A model generated the notes under the pieces. The model was not told where the DNA came from. It did no database searches and saw nothing but the letters and a program-made list of their open reading frames with translations. DNA of 64,000 bases from assembly GCA_902579465.1 (NCBI GenBank), contig CACHGV010000002.1:62001-126000 (forward strand), read 5' to 3'. The position numbers and the translations under genes were made by a program. Source of the stretch: an uncultured Pelagibacteraceae bacterium (lineage in GTDB: Bacteria > Pseudomonadota > Alphaproteobacteria > Pelagibacterales > Pelagibacteraceae). Of this stretch, positions 14,124 to 23,292 are shown piece by piece (positions within the stretch are counted from its first letter, which is position 1; each line of letters opens with the position of its first letter).

Positions 14124-15015
14124 CCCTTTATATTTAGCCTCTCTTTATTTGGTTTTAGCTTGTTTATTTTGGGCAGGTAACTTTATAGTAGGAAAAGCTG
14201 CAAGCATTATTGATATTCCTCCAATATCATTAAATTTTTATAGATGGTTTTTGGCTTGGTTAGTTTTGCTTCCATTCACTTATAAAGAATTATTAAATAA
14301 CCAAAAAATTATATTAGATAATATTTTTTTATTTTCATTATTGGGAATTTTGGCTGTGACTGTTTTTAATTCAGCCCTTTTTTACTCTTTAAGACATACC
14401 CAAGTTATTACTGGAGTACTTATGATTTCAACAGTACCAGTTATGATTATATTATTTTCATTCTTACTTAAAATTGAGAAAACAAATTCATTTCAAATCA
14501 TAGGAGTATTTCTCTCACTTACAGGTGTTTTATTTATAATAACAAAAGCAAATTTAAATAATTTATTAAATTTGTCATTTAACAAAGGAGACATTTTTGC
14601 ATTAATTGCAATGTTTGCATGGTCTCTTTATTCAGCACTTCTGAAAAAAAAGGAATTCAATCTATCTCCAATTTCTCTTTTGCAGGTTGTTATTACATTT
14701 GGAGTTATTTTTCTTATTCCGATGTATTTTATTGATTATAGTTTGGGCAGTGTAATCAAATTACAATCTTCTTTTTATTTAGTTTTATTCTATGTTGTTT
14801 TTTTCCCTGGTTTAATGTCATTTCTGTTTTGGATAAAAGGTGTAAAACTTATTGGGGCTAATAGATCTGGAGTTTTTCTTCATTTGATGCCAATTCTAGG
14901 TGCAATAATGGCTATGATAATTTTCAAAGAAAAGATTTTATTTTATCATTTCTTAGGTGCAATTTTTATAATTGCTGGTATTACAATTTCGAATAAAAAA
15001 ACTCAAAATGCTTAA
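14110..15015 (+). CDS. EamA/DMT-superfamily transporter
   Basis: About 10 TM segments, two EamA repeats (CLFWAGNFIVGKAA..., MFAWSLYSALLKKK...). Confidence 0.88.
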   Translation: MKTLSPLYLASLYLVLACLFWAGNFIVGKAASIIDIPPISLNFYRWFLAWLVLLPFTYKELLNNQKIILDNIFLFSLLGILAVTVFNSALFYSLRHTQVITGVLMISTVPVMIILFSFLLKIEKTNSFQIIGVFLSLTGVLFIITKANLNNLLNLSFNKGDIFALIAMFAWSLYSALLKKKEFNLSPISLLQVVITFGVIFLIPMYFIDYSLGSVIKLQSSFYLVLFYVVFFPGLMSFLFWIKGVKLIGANRSGVFLHLMPILGAIMAMIIFKEKILFYHFLGAIFIIAGITISNKKTQNA

Positions 15016-15958
15016 GGTAGCTATTTTAGACGATTATCAAAACGTTGCTCAAGAATTCATAGATTTGAAAAATCTTTCATCAAAGTTTGATATTGAGATT
15101 TTTAGCGAACCTTTTGAAAATGAAGATAATGCTATTGAAAAATTAAAAGAATTTGAAGCCTTACTTATAATGAGAGAGAGAACTTTAATAACTGCAAATC
15201 TAATTAAAAAATTAAAAAAACTAAAATATATTTCAACAAGTGGAATGAGAAATAAAGCGATAGATTTAGATGCAGCTAAAAAGGCAAAAATTATTGTTAC
15301 TGGAACTGAAATAAATTCAAATCCAACTTGTGAGTTAACATGGGCTTTAATCCTGGGTCTTGCAAGAAATATTAAAGTAGAGGTTGATAATATGTATCAA
15401 GGTTATTGGCAGACAACAGTGGGTGTTGAATTAAAAGGAAAAATTCTGGGCCTTATTGGTTTAGGAAAAGTTGGATCTCAGGTCGCTAAAATAGGAAAAG
15501 CTTTTGGAATGCAAGTTATGGCATGGAGTGAAAATTTAAGTCTAGATAAGTGTAAAGATCTTGATGTTTTGCCATCTAGTAAAGAGGATCTTATTCAAAA
15601 CTCTGATTTTATATCAATTCATGTTCAAGGAGGAGAAAGATATAAGAATTGCATAAAGCTTGCTGAATTTGATAAAATGAAAAAAACTGCTTTTATAATT
15701 AATACTTCAAGAGGTCCAATTGTAAACGAAGATGATTTAATTATAGCACTATCAACTAACTTAATAGCTGGTGCTGGCATTGATGTTTATGATAAAGAAC
15801 CTCTACCCAGTAGTCACAAATTAAGATTTGTCCCTAACGCACTTTTGCTTCCACACGTAGGCTACGTTACAGCTGAAAATTATTCTATTTTCTATACTCA
15901 AATGATTGAAAATTTAGAAGCCTGTGTTTCTGGTAAGCCTATTCGAGAAATAAAGTAA
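15008..15958 (+). CDS. D-isomer-specific 2-hydroxyacid dehydrogenase
   Basis: ORF called from 14972 but ATG at 15008 (MLKVAILDDYQNVA) fits better. GLIGLGKVGSQVAKIGKAFGMQV Rossmann motif, INTSRGPIVNEDDLI, DVYDKEPLP, LLPHVGYVT. Confidence 0.93.
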   Translation: MLKVAILDDYQNVAQEFIDLKNLSSKFDIEIFSEPFENEDNAIEKLKEFEALLIMRERTLITANLIKKLKKLKYISTSGMRNKAIDLDAAKKAKIIVTGTEINSNPTCELTWALILGLARNIKVEVDNMYQGYWQTTVGVELKGKILGLIGLGKVGSQVAKIGKAFGMQVMAWSENLSLDKCKDLDVLPSSKEDLIQNSDFISIHVQGGERYKNCIKLAEFDKMKKTAFIINTSRGPIVNEDDLIIALSTNLIAGAGIDVYDKEPLPSSHKLRFVPNALLLPHVGYVTAENYSIFYTQMIENLEACVSGKPIREIK

Positions 15959-15959
15959 A

Positions 15960-16865
15960 GTGGAATTACCAGTTGTAAATCACCCTGATTATGAAGCAAA
16001 AATTGGTGATGATAGTAAATTTCCAATTAAAAAGTTTGGTGAATTAGCAAGTTTTCTTAAAAAAGAAAAGGTAGTTAAAAAATTTTATAAACCTGATCCA
16101 TGCTCAGTAGATACACTTAAAGAAGTTCACTCGGAGCAGTATATTTTTAAAATTAAAAATAAAACATTAGAGCAATCATTGGTAAAAAAAATAGGGTTTC
16201 CTTTAGTTGATAGTGTGGTCAGAAGATCTTTAGTTGCAACAGGCGGAACGGTATTGGCCTCTAAATTAGCAATAAATTATGGAATAGCTTGTAACACAGC
16301 TGGAGGAAGTCATCATGCTATTTATGACGAGGGAGCTGGATTTTGTGTTTTTAATGATGTTGCTGTTGCTGCAAAGTATCTCTTGAATAGAGGGTTGGCT
16401 AACAAAATCCTAATAGTCGATTTAGATGTTCACCAAGGTAACGGAAATTCAGAAATATTTAAAAATGAAAATAATGTTTTTACATTTAGTATGCACACAA
16501 AAGTGAATTATCCACCAATTAAATCAAAAAGTGATCTGGATATTGAACTTGAACAAAACATGGAAGATGATGAGTATTTAGATATTTTAAAAAAAAATAT
16601 AATTTTTCTAAACGATTTTAATTTTGATTTCGTATTTTATATCGCAGGTGTTGACATTCATTTAGATGATAGATTAGGTAAGCTGTGTATTACTGACGAA
16701 GGAATTAATAAAAGAGACGAGATGGTTATTGGAAACTTTTTTAAAAGAAGAGTTCCTATTTGTGGAGTTTTAGGTGGTGGTTACAACAAAGACTTTAAAA
16801 AACTTATTGAATTACATGCAAGTTTACATAAAAATTGTGCTAAATATTTAAATGACAAAAAATAA
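15960..16865 (+). CDS. Histone deacetylase / acetylpolyamine amidohydrolase-family protein (GTG start)
   Basis: AGGSHHAIYDEGAGFCVFNDVAVAAKYLL, ILIVDLDVHQGNGNSEIF, VLGGGYNKD. Confidence 0.9.
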   Translation: MELPVVNHPDYEAKIGDDSKFPIKKFGELASFLKKEKVVKKFYKPDPCSVDTLKEVHSEQYIFKIKNKTLEQSLVKKIGFPLVDSVVRRSLVATGGTVLASKLAINYGIACNTAGGSHHAIYDEGAGFCVFNDVAVAAKYLLNRGLANKILIVDLDVHQGNGNSEIFKNENNVFTFSMHTKVNYPPIKSKSDLDIELEQNMEDDEYLDILKKNIIFLNDFNFDFVFYIAGVDIHLDDRLGKLCITDEGINKRDEMVIGNFFKRRVPICGVLGGGYNKDFKKLIELHASLHKNCAKYLNDKK

Positions 16866-17220
16866 TCCAAATTTAACTCATCAACAAAATAAAGTATTAT
16901 TTGAAGAAGCAACAGAACCTCCAGGTTCAAGTGAACTTAATTTTGAAAAGAGAGAGGGTAGTTATCATTGTGCAAACTGTGGAGCGAAATTGTTTGAGTC
17001 TAACACTAAGTATGAAAGTGGCTCTGGCTGGCCATCATTTTACAAGTCTCTACCTGATGCATTTGAAACTACAACAGACTATCATATCGGTTATGCCAGA
17101 ACAGAGTACCATTGCAAGAAATGTGGAGGACATCACGGCCATATATTTGATGATGGCCCACAACCAACAGGAAAAAGATACTGTAATAATGGAGTTTGTT
17201 TAGTTTTTAAACCTAAATAA
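16852..17220 (+). CDS. msrB: Peptide-methionine (R)-S-oxide reductase
   Basis: Zn CxxC pairs (CANCGAKLF, CKKCGGHHGHIFDDGP), GSGWPSFYKSL, catalytic RYCNNGVCLVF. Confidence 0.96.
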   Translation: MTKNNPNLTHQQNKVLFEEATEPPGSSELNFEKREGSYHCANCGAKLFESNTKYESGSGWPSFYKSLPDAFETTTDYHIGYARTEYHCKKCGGHHGHIFDDGPQPTGKRYCNNGVCLVFKPK

Positions 17221-17233
17221 TTGATTTCAAATT

Positions 17234-18469
17234 ATGAATGTAATTGAAATACAAAAAAAGATTATCTCTGAAAAAATTAAGTTAAAAAATAAATCGAAAA
17301 ATTATTTAAGTAATTTCAAAAATATTGAGAAATATATCAAAAAAGAAGTTGAGATAATTAAAAGTTTTGAGAATTCGATTATCCCAGAAATAGAATTTAA
17401 AAATATTTTAATTGAAAACGAAAGGACTATTAATCAAAAAGTTCTGAAACGTGGTTGTGTAATAATTAGAAATGTTTTTAGTAAAAAAAAAATGAAAGAT
17501 CTGAATAAAAATCTAGATCAATATGTTTTAGAAAACAATTATTTTGAAGATCAAAAAAAAAAGATAGGTATAGATAAATATTTTAGTGAACTCAAATCAG
17601 GAAAACCTCAAATTTTTGGATTGTATTGGTCTAAAGCGCAATCAGAAATTAGACATTCTCAAGAAATGGAAAAGGTTAAAAAATGGCTAAATAATCTTTG
17701 GAACTATAAGTATAAGGATAAGAGCGTTTTTGATCCAAATAAAGAACTTGTATACGCAGATCGAGTAAGAAGAAGAGAACCAGGAGACGATACATTGGGG
17801 CTATCACCACATTGTGATGCTGGATCGATTGAAAGATGGACTGATAATGCATATCAAAAAATTTATAATGATATTTTTTCAGATAATTTCGAAAATTATA
17901 ATCCGTTTGATGCTAAATATAGAGATGAAACAATTGAATTTGAGTCACCTGCGGTAGCGCATGTATTTAGAACATTTCAAGGATGGACAGCCTTAACAGA
18001 ACAAGGTCCAAATGATGGAACTTTACAATTAATTCCTATTGCCAAAGGAATGGCGTATGTTTTAACAAGAGCTTTGCTAGATGATGTGCCTGAAAACGAT
18101 TTATGCGGTTCAAGAGCAGGAAAAGCTTTATCAATAAATGAAAAATATCATAGCTTATTATTAGAAGGTTTAATTTCAATTCCCAAAATGTATCCTGGAG
18201 ATACTATTTGGTGGCACCCTGACGTTGTGCATGCTGTTGAGGAAAAACATATGGGTAAAAGTTTTTCAAATGTTATTTATGTAGGTGCAACTCCATACTG
18301 TAAAAAAAATATTGATTACATAAAAAAACAATCAAAAAAATTTATTGAAGGTAAAAGTCCTCCTGATTTTGCTGCTGAAGATTATGAAGTAAATTATAAA
18401 GATAGAGTTACAATTAATGATTTAAGTGAACTAGCTAAAAAACAATTAGGTTTAGTTGATTGGAATTAA
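17234..18469 (+). CDS. DUF1479 family protein (2OG-Fe(II) oxygenase-like fold)
   Basis: LKRGCVIIRNVF..., RVRRREPGDDTLGLSPHCDAGSIERW, FRTFQGWTALTEQGPNDGTLQLIPIAKGMAYVLTRALLDDVP, GDTIWWHPDVVHAVE: characteristic of the DUF1479 family. Confidence 0.85.
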   Translation: MNVIEIQKKIISEKIKLKNKSKNYLSNFKNIEKYIKKEVEIIKSFENSIIPEIEFKNILIENERTINQKVLKRGCVIIRNVFSKKKMKDLNKNLDQYVLENNYFEDQKKKIGIDKYFSELKSGKPQIFGLYWSKAQSEIRHSQEMEKVKKWLNNLWNYKYKDKSVFDPNKELVYADRVRRREPGDDTLGLSPHCDAGSIERWTDNAYQKIYNDIFSDNFENYNPFDAKYRDETIEFESPAVAHVFRTFQGWTALTEQGPNDGTLQLIPIAKGMAYVLTRALLDDVPENDLCGSRAGKALSINEKYHSLLLEGLISIPKMYPGDTIWWHPDVVHAVEEKHMGKSFSNVIYVGATPYCKKNIDYIKKQSKKFIEGKSPPDFAAEDYEVNYKDRVTINDLSELAKKQLGLVDWN

Positions 18470-18470
18470 T

Positions 18471-18725
18471 TTACTTTAAAGATGCTTCAAGTTGACCATT
18501 TTTTTCAAGATCTCTTAACTCTTGGTAACCACCAATATGTTCATCATTAAAAAAAATTTGAGGTATTGTTCTTCTTCCATTAGCTTTTTGTATCATTTCA
18601 TCTCTAAGCTCTGGACCTGTAGATACATCAATAACTTTGTATTCAAGATTATTTCTATTCAGCAACCTTTTTGCTGCATCACAAAAAGCACACATTGGGC
18701 CTGAATACATAGTAATATTTTTCAT
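18471..18725 (-). CDS. grxC: Glutaredoxin 3 family
   Basis: 84 aa thioredoxin-fold protein MKNITMYSGPMCAFCDAAKRLL ... RRTIPQIFFNDEHIGGYQEL. Confidence 0.92.
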   Translation of the reverse strand: MKNITMYSGPMCAFCDAAKRLLNRNNLEYKVIDVSTGPELRDEMIQKANGRRTIPQIFFNDEHIGGYQELRDLEKNGQLEASLK

Positions 18726-18753
18726 ACTAAAGATATAATTATATTTTTATAAT

Positions 18754-19053
18754 TTACCAGTTAAGAATTTCATTTTTCTTAATTTTTACTCTTATTTGTT
18801 TTCTTGAATATTCAAATTTTTTTCTATGTTTAATACTTTGTGAATTTACTCTTTTTCTCCATAACCTAAAAGATGAAGGTTTAAGACTTCTTCTCATTAT
18901 CTTAATTACATCAGATTCAGTTTTGCCTGTTTTTTTTTCTATCTCCTCAAATGTTATTCTGTCAGCCCAAGCTGCCCAGATAACCCAGTCTGGACTTCCT
19001 GGTTTTGGCTCAGGATTTTTGACTTTGGTTGTAGGCCTGTGACTTTTTTTCAT
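18754..19053 (-). CDS. TIGR03643/DUF2805 family small basic protein
   Basis: DWVIWAAWADRITFEEIEKKTGKTESDVIKIMRRSLKPSSFRLWRKRVNSQSIKHRKKF matches this conserved family pattern. Confidence 0.85.
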   Translation of the reverse strand: MKKSHRPTTKVKNPEPKPGSPDWVIWAAWADRITFEEIEKKTGKTESDVIKIMRRSLKPSSFRLWRKRVNSQSIKHRKKFEYSRKQIRVKIKKNEILNW

Positions 19054-19121
19054 AGATTTTTCAGCAAAACTTTAAATAAATTTTAATGCAAATTTTAATG
19101 CCTATGATATTATCACTTTTA

Positions 19122-19168
19122 GATAGTCCTATCTAGCCATCTTTAGCTCCCGGTTTTTTAGGACTATC
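19122..19168. promoter_or_regulatory. 10-bp perfect inverted repeat just upstream of the LysE-family start codon
   Basis: GATAGTCCTA (19122-19131) and TAGGACTATC (19159-19168), 27-nt loop; ATG at 19174. Confidence 0.55.
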
Positions 19169-19173
19169 CTAAA

Positions 19174-19788
19174 ATGCTCCCATTAAACTATTTCCTTTTT
19201 CTACAAATTATTCTCTTTATGTTTATTACTCCTGGAACACCAAGGATTGTAATCATTTCATATTCAATGAATTACGGAGTTAAGAAATGTGTGTGGACAG
19301 CATTAGGAGATGTTACTGCAAATATTATTCAAGCAACTCTTGTTATATTTGTTATTGGCTCATTTATTTCGGACAATCTTAAGTTGCTTAATACAATTAA
19401 GTGGATAGGAATAATTTATATTCTATATCTTGCTTATGATATCTATAAATCTCGACCAAAAAGCATAAACTCTGATAAAAAATCAGAAAAAACTTTTTTA
19501 TCTTTTTATAAAGATGGTTTTTTAGTTGCAGGGACAAGCCCTAAAGCTTGGATGTTTTTTCCATTTATTTTTCCACAATTTATTAATTTTAATTCTAATT
19601 ATGTGGCTCAATTTATTATTTTAATAACCACATATGTTATTTTAGATTTTTTATCTTTAATCGGATACGCAATTCTAGCAAATAAAATGATTACCTGGGT
19701 TAAAGCTAATGCAAAGATTATAAACACAATTTCTGCGTGCGTTTTAATTGTAATTGCAGCAATAATTGCATTTATGCAACAATATTAG
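19174..19788 (+). CDS. LysE-family translocator
   Basis: LysE/RhtB-type N-terminus (FLQIILFMFITPGTPRIVIISYSMNYGVKKCVWTALGDVTANIIQ) and six-TM layout; DGFLVAGTSPKAWMFF. Confidence 0.85.
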   Translation: MLPLNYFLFLQIILFMFITPGTPRIVIISYSMNYGVKKCVWTALGDVTANIIQATLVIFVIGSFISDNLKLLNTIKWIGIIYILYLAYDIYKSRPKSINSDKKSEKTFLSFYKDGFLVAGTSPKAWMFFPFIFPQFINFNSNYVAQFIILITTYVILDFLSLIGYAILANKMITWVKANAKIINTISACVLIVIAAIIAFMQQY

Positions 19789-19812
19789 TCGTTAATGCGA
19801 TACTACTGATAC

Positions 19813-19842
19813 TTGCAAAAAAATTAATTTCTTAGTTTAATA
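19813..19842 (+). promoter_or_regulatory. Possible sigma70-type promoter for the ABC substrate-binding protein gene
   Basis: TTGCAA - 18 bp - TTAATA upstream of a strong AGGAG Shine-Dalgarno and ATG at 19881. By eye only in an AT-rich background. Confidence 0.3.
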
Positions 19843-19880
19843 TGGTTTAAATTAATTAATTAATAATAAAGAGGAGATAA

Positions 19881-21119
19881 ATGAAAATTAAAAACATTAT
19901 AATTACATTTGTTTCTGCAATAGCAATTTTATTCTCAACTTCAGTTGTATCTTTTGCAAAAGTTGTTGGAGATAAAATTATTTTAGGTGCTGCAATTTCT
20001 TTAACTGGAAAGTATTCATCTAATGGAGTTCATACTCAAAATGGTTACAATATGGCCGTTGACAGAATTAACGACATGGGTGGTATTAAAGTTGGAGGAA
20101 AAACTTACAAGTTTGATATTATCTATTACGATGATGAGTCAAATCCTAAAAGAGCAGCGCAACTTGCAGAAAGATTAATTTCACAAGATGGTGTTGAGTT
20201 TATGCTTGGACCTTACAGTTCAGGTTTAACGAAAGCAATTGCACCTGTTACAGAGAAGTACGGTGTTCCAATGGTTGAGGCTAATGGTGCATCAAGATCT
20301 TTGTTTACTAAAGGTTATAAATATCTATTTGCAGTGCTTGCACCAGCAAACTTATATTTAGATGTTGCGATCGAGACAGCTGTAGAGTTAAACGGTGGAA
20401 AAGGTGTAAGAATAGCACAAGCTTTTGAGCAAGATGCATTCTCACAAGACGTTAGATTAGGTATTTTAGATGCTGCAGAGAGAACAGGATCTAAAATTAT
20501 AATCGATGATAAACTACCAAAAGAGCTAAATGACATGGCAGCGACTTTAGCAAAAGTTAAAGCTGTTAAACCAGATGTCTTAGTTGTATCTGGACACACA
20601 AAAGGTGCTTTAACTGCTATCAGACAAATTGCTGAAATGAAAGTTGATGTACCTATGCTTGCAATGACACACTGTGATGCTGCTAAATTATCTAAGCAAC
20701 ACGGAAAGAACTCACAGTATGCTTTATGTGCATCTCAATGGCACAAAACATTAACTTATAAAGATGATTTCTTCAAAGATGGTATGACATATGCTGCAGA
20801 CTTTGAGAAATTATTTGGTTATGATCCGCCATATCAATCAGCAGAATCATCAGCTGCTTTATTAGTTTTCAAAGATGCATTTGAAAGAGCAAATTCTTTT
20901 GATCAAAAGAAAGTCAGAGATGCACTTGCAGATACTAATATGCAAACATTCTATGGAAATATCAAATTTGCAGAAGGTGGTCAGAACGTTGACAAACCAA
21001 TGGTATTATTCCAGGTAATGTGTGACGATGCAGGAAAATGTGAAAATAAAGTTGTAGCTCCATTAAAATGGGCTTCAGCAGAATTAATTCACCCAATTCC
21101 TAAGTGGTCTGAAAGATAA
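19881..21119 (+). CDS. Branched-chain amino acid-type ABC transporter substrate-binding protein
   Basis: Signal peptide, then ILGAAISLTGKYSSNGVHTQNGYNMAVDRINDMGGIKVGGKTYKFDIIYYDDESNPKRAAQLAERL; upstream of livHMGF. Confidence 0.93.
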   Translation: MKIKNIIITFVSAIAILFSTSVVSFAKVVGDKIILGAAISLTGKYSSNGVHTQNGYNMAVDRINDMGGIKVGGKTYKFDIIYYDDESNPKRAAQLAERLISQDGVEFMLGPYSSGLTKAIAPVTEKYGVPMVEANGASRSLFTKGYKYLFAVLAPANLYLDVAIETAVELNGGKGVRIAQAFEQDAFSQDVRLGILDAAERTGSKIIIDDKLPKELNDMAATLAKVKAVKPDVLVVSGHTKGALTAIRQIAEMKVDVPMLAMTHCDAAKLSKQHGKNSQYALCASQWHKTLTYKDDFFKDGMTYAADFEKLFGYDPPYQSAESSAALLVFKDAFERANSFDQKKVRDALADTNMQTFYGNIKFAEGGQNVDKPMVLFQVMCDDAGKCENKVVAPLKWASAELIHPIPKWSER

Positions 21120-21133
21120 TAAAAAATAACGTT

Positions 21134-21162
21134 AGCCCCCTAGCAATAGGGGGCTTTTTTTT
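21134..21162 (+). terminator. Intrinsic terminator/attenuator between the binding protein and livH
   Basis: AGCCCCCTA-GCAA-TAGGGGGCT followed by a T tract: 9-bp stem, tetraloop. Confidence 0.88.
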
Positions 21163-21180
21163 ATAAAGCATTTAGAGTTT

Positions 21181-22074
21181 ATGGATTTTTTAATTTTCCA
21201 AGTTCCAATGTTAACTTTACAAGCTGTACTAGATGGTTTGTTACTTGGAATTTTATTTGCGTTAATCGCTTATGGAATGGCTCTCCAATGGGGAGTTATG
21301 AATATAATTAATATTGCGCAAGGTGATTTAGTTATATTAGGAGGATACATTGCATACTTTATGTATCTGTATGGAATTCATCCCGCATGGGGAGTAATAG
21401 TTTCACCAATAATAATGTATTTTGTTGGAGTAGTAATTTATAAATTAGTGATAAATAAAGTAGTTGATAGAGATTTATTCATTTCGATTTTAGCAACTTT
21501 TGGAATAAGCATATTATTTATGCAATTAATGAACTTTGCATTTGGTGCGGATGTCGTCCTTGCAAATTCAGGATATGGAACGACAATGTTATTTGATAAC
21601 TCAGTAACATTGCCGAATTCGAAAATATTCTCAGCATTCATAAGTATTGTTTTTGCTATCGGATTAGTAGTTTATATGAAAAAATCTAAGCTTGGACGGG
21701 CTATTAGAGCTACAGCTCAAAACGCAAGAGCAGCTAAGATTTTAGGTGTAGATACTGAGAAAGTTTATGCTGCAACTTTTGGAATTAATGCTGCATTGTG
21801 TGGTGTTGCTGGTGCTTTAATTTCAATAACATTCACAATACACCCATACATGGGACTTCCTTACACAATTAGATCTTTCATGATTGTTATTGTTGCAGGC
21901 TTAGGAAATCTGCCTGGTGTTGCAATGTCAGGTATGGGTTTAGGTGTATTTGAGGAGTTTGCAGATTATATTTTAGGAACAGAATTTAGAATTGGTTCTG
22001 TGTTCTTGCTGTTAGTTTTAATTTTAGTTTACAGAAGATTTAAACTTTCAAGAAAAAGAGAATATTTAAAATGA
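21181..22074 (+). CDS. livH: Branched-chain amino acid-type ABC transporter permease (LivH)
   Basis: LDGLLLGILFALIAYGMALQWGVMNIINIAQGDLVILGGYIAY; RAIRATAQNARAAKILGVDTEKVYAATFGINAALCGVAG. Confidence 0.93.
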   Translation: MDFLIFQVPMLTLQAVLDGLLLGILFALIAYGMALQWGVMNIINIAQGDLVILGGYIAYFMYLYGIHPAWGVIVSPIIMYFVGVVIYKLVINKVVDRDLFISILATFGISILFMQLMNFAFGADVVLANSGYGTTMLFDNSVTLPNSKIFSAFISIVFAIGLVVYMKKSKLGRAIRATAQNARAAKILGVDTEKVYAATFGINAALCGVAGALISITFTIHPYMGLPYTIRSFMIVIVAGLGNLPGVAMSGMGLGVFEEFADYILGTEFRIGSVFLLLVLILVYRRFKLSRKREYLK

Positions 22075-22253
22075 GGAAAGTTAAGATTACTGATGACCAA
22101 GGGAATAATATCGAGGTAGATATTGACAAATTTAAAAAACATCTAGACGAGTTTCATGATAGTGGATCAACTATTCATGAGGAGAATGGACACTATTTTA
22201 CAGTTAATCAATTATTTAGAGATAAAATAAAAAACTTATATGATCAAAAATAA
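22071..22253 (+). CDS. Small 60-aa hypothetical protein between livH and livM
   Basis: ATGA overlap with livH and 14-nt overlap with livM: MRKVKITDDQGNNIEVDIDKFKKHLDEFHDSGSTIHEENGHYFTVNQLFRDKIKNLYDQK. Translationally coupled layout and a protein-like composition argue it is real. Confidence 0.75.
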   Translation: MRKVKITDDQGNNIEVDIDKFKKHLDEFHDSGSTIHEENGHYFTVNQLFRDKIKNLYDQK

Positions 22254-23292
22254 TTTAATTATTTATTTAGCAATTCTAATATTTGGATTAGCAGCACCAT
22301 TTGTATTTCCTGCATTTAAGGTTCAGTTATCAATTCTTTGTATCTTAATTATTCTTGCAATCACTTGGAATGTGCAAGGTGGGGAAATGGGTTATAATAC
22401 TTTTGGAAATATTCTTTTCTATGGTTTGGGAATGTATTTGTGTGCTTCAGTACAGGTTGGAATGTTTTTTCCATTGGGAGAATGGACAGAAGGAGGAGGA
22501 GAAAAGACATTTGTTCATACTCCCGCACAATTCTTCCAAGGATTTGCATTTGGCTTAGCGGTTGCAGCTATAGTTCCAGCAATTGTTGCTGGTTTAATTG
22601 GTTATTCAATTTTAGGATTGAGAGGACATTATTTTGCAATTTGCACTTTAGGATTAGGAGTTGCAGCTGGAGAAATTTCTGGTGGAATAGAAATAATTGG
22701 AGCTGGACAAGGATTCACAACTCCTCCATTTCCAAATGTTGATAGGTTAGAGGCAAGAGGAGAGTTTTTCTATTTTTGTAGTTTTATAGTTTTAATATTT
22801 ACATTTCTTGCAGTTAAAGCAATTTACTCAACACGATTTAAATTAGTTCTGAATGCAATTAGGGACAATGAAGATAAAGCTGAGGCAATGGGAATCCAAA
22901 CTATGAAATATAAAATTATCGGTTGGATGATATCAGCATTCTTTTGTGGATTAGCTGGAGGAATTATGGGGGGATTAGTTGGTTATATTGACTCCACAGA
23001 TGTAGCATTTGATGGAAGAGAAATGGGAGTATTTATGGTTTTGATGGCTATATTAGGTGGTAAAGGAACTTTATGGGGACCTGTAATTGGTGCAACATTG
23101 TTTCATATATTTAAAGAGGGTTTTTGGACATTCTTCCTTGGATGGCAGTATGTTGCCCTTGGAGTTTTAATTGTAGTAATTGTAATTTATTTCCCAGAAG
23201 GAATTATGGGATGGTTAAGAGAAAAATATCCTGAGAGGTTTGGAGAAGTTGTCGATGAAGCTGACCGAAAGGCACAGGTTCAGCTCAAATGA
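22240..23292 (+). CDS. livM: Branched-chain amino acid-type ABC transporter permease (LivM)
   Basis: LGLRGHYFAICTLGLGVAAGEI, LVLNAIRDNEDKAEAMGIQTMKYKIIGWMISAFFCGLAGGIMG. Confidence 0.93.
   Translation: MIKNNLIIYLAILIFGLAAPFVFPAFKVQLSILCILIILAITWNVQGGEMGYNTFGNILFYGLGMYLCASVQVGMFFPLGEWTEGGGEKTFVHTPAQFFQGFAFGLAVAAIVPAIVAGLIGYSILGLRGHYFAICTLGLGVAAGEISGGIEIIGAGQGFTTPPFPNVDRLEARGEFFYFCSFIVLIFTFLAVKAIYSTRFKLVLNAIRDNEDKAEAMGIQTMKYKIIGWMISAFFCGLAGGIMGGLVGYIDSTDVAFDGREMGVFMVLMAILGGKGTLWGPVIGATLFHIFKEGFWTFFLGWQYVALGVLIVVIVIYFPEGIMGWLREKYPERFGEVVDEADRKAQVQLK

Noticed and set aside
16901-17203. 100-aa ORF in another frame of msrB
   Set aside because: Overlaps msrB entirely; msrB frame has all catalytic and Zn-binding motifs.
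22355-22742. Overlapping ORFs on both strands inside livM (22355-22558, 22361-22549, 22440-22742)
   Set aside because: Alternate frames of a confident permease gene; Cys/Trp/Arg/Ser-rich nonsense composition.
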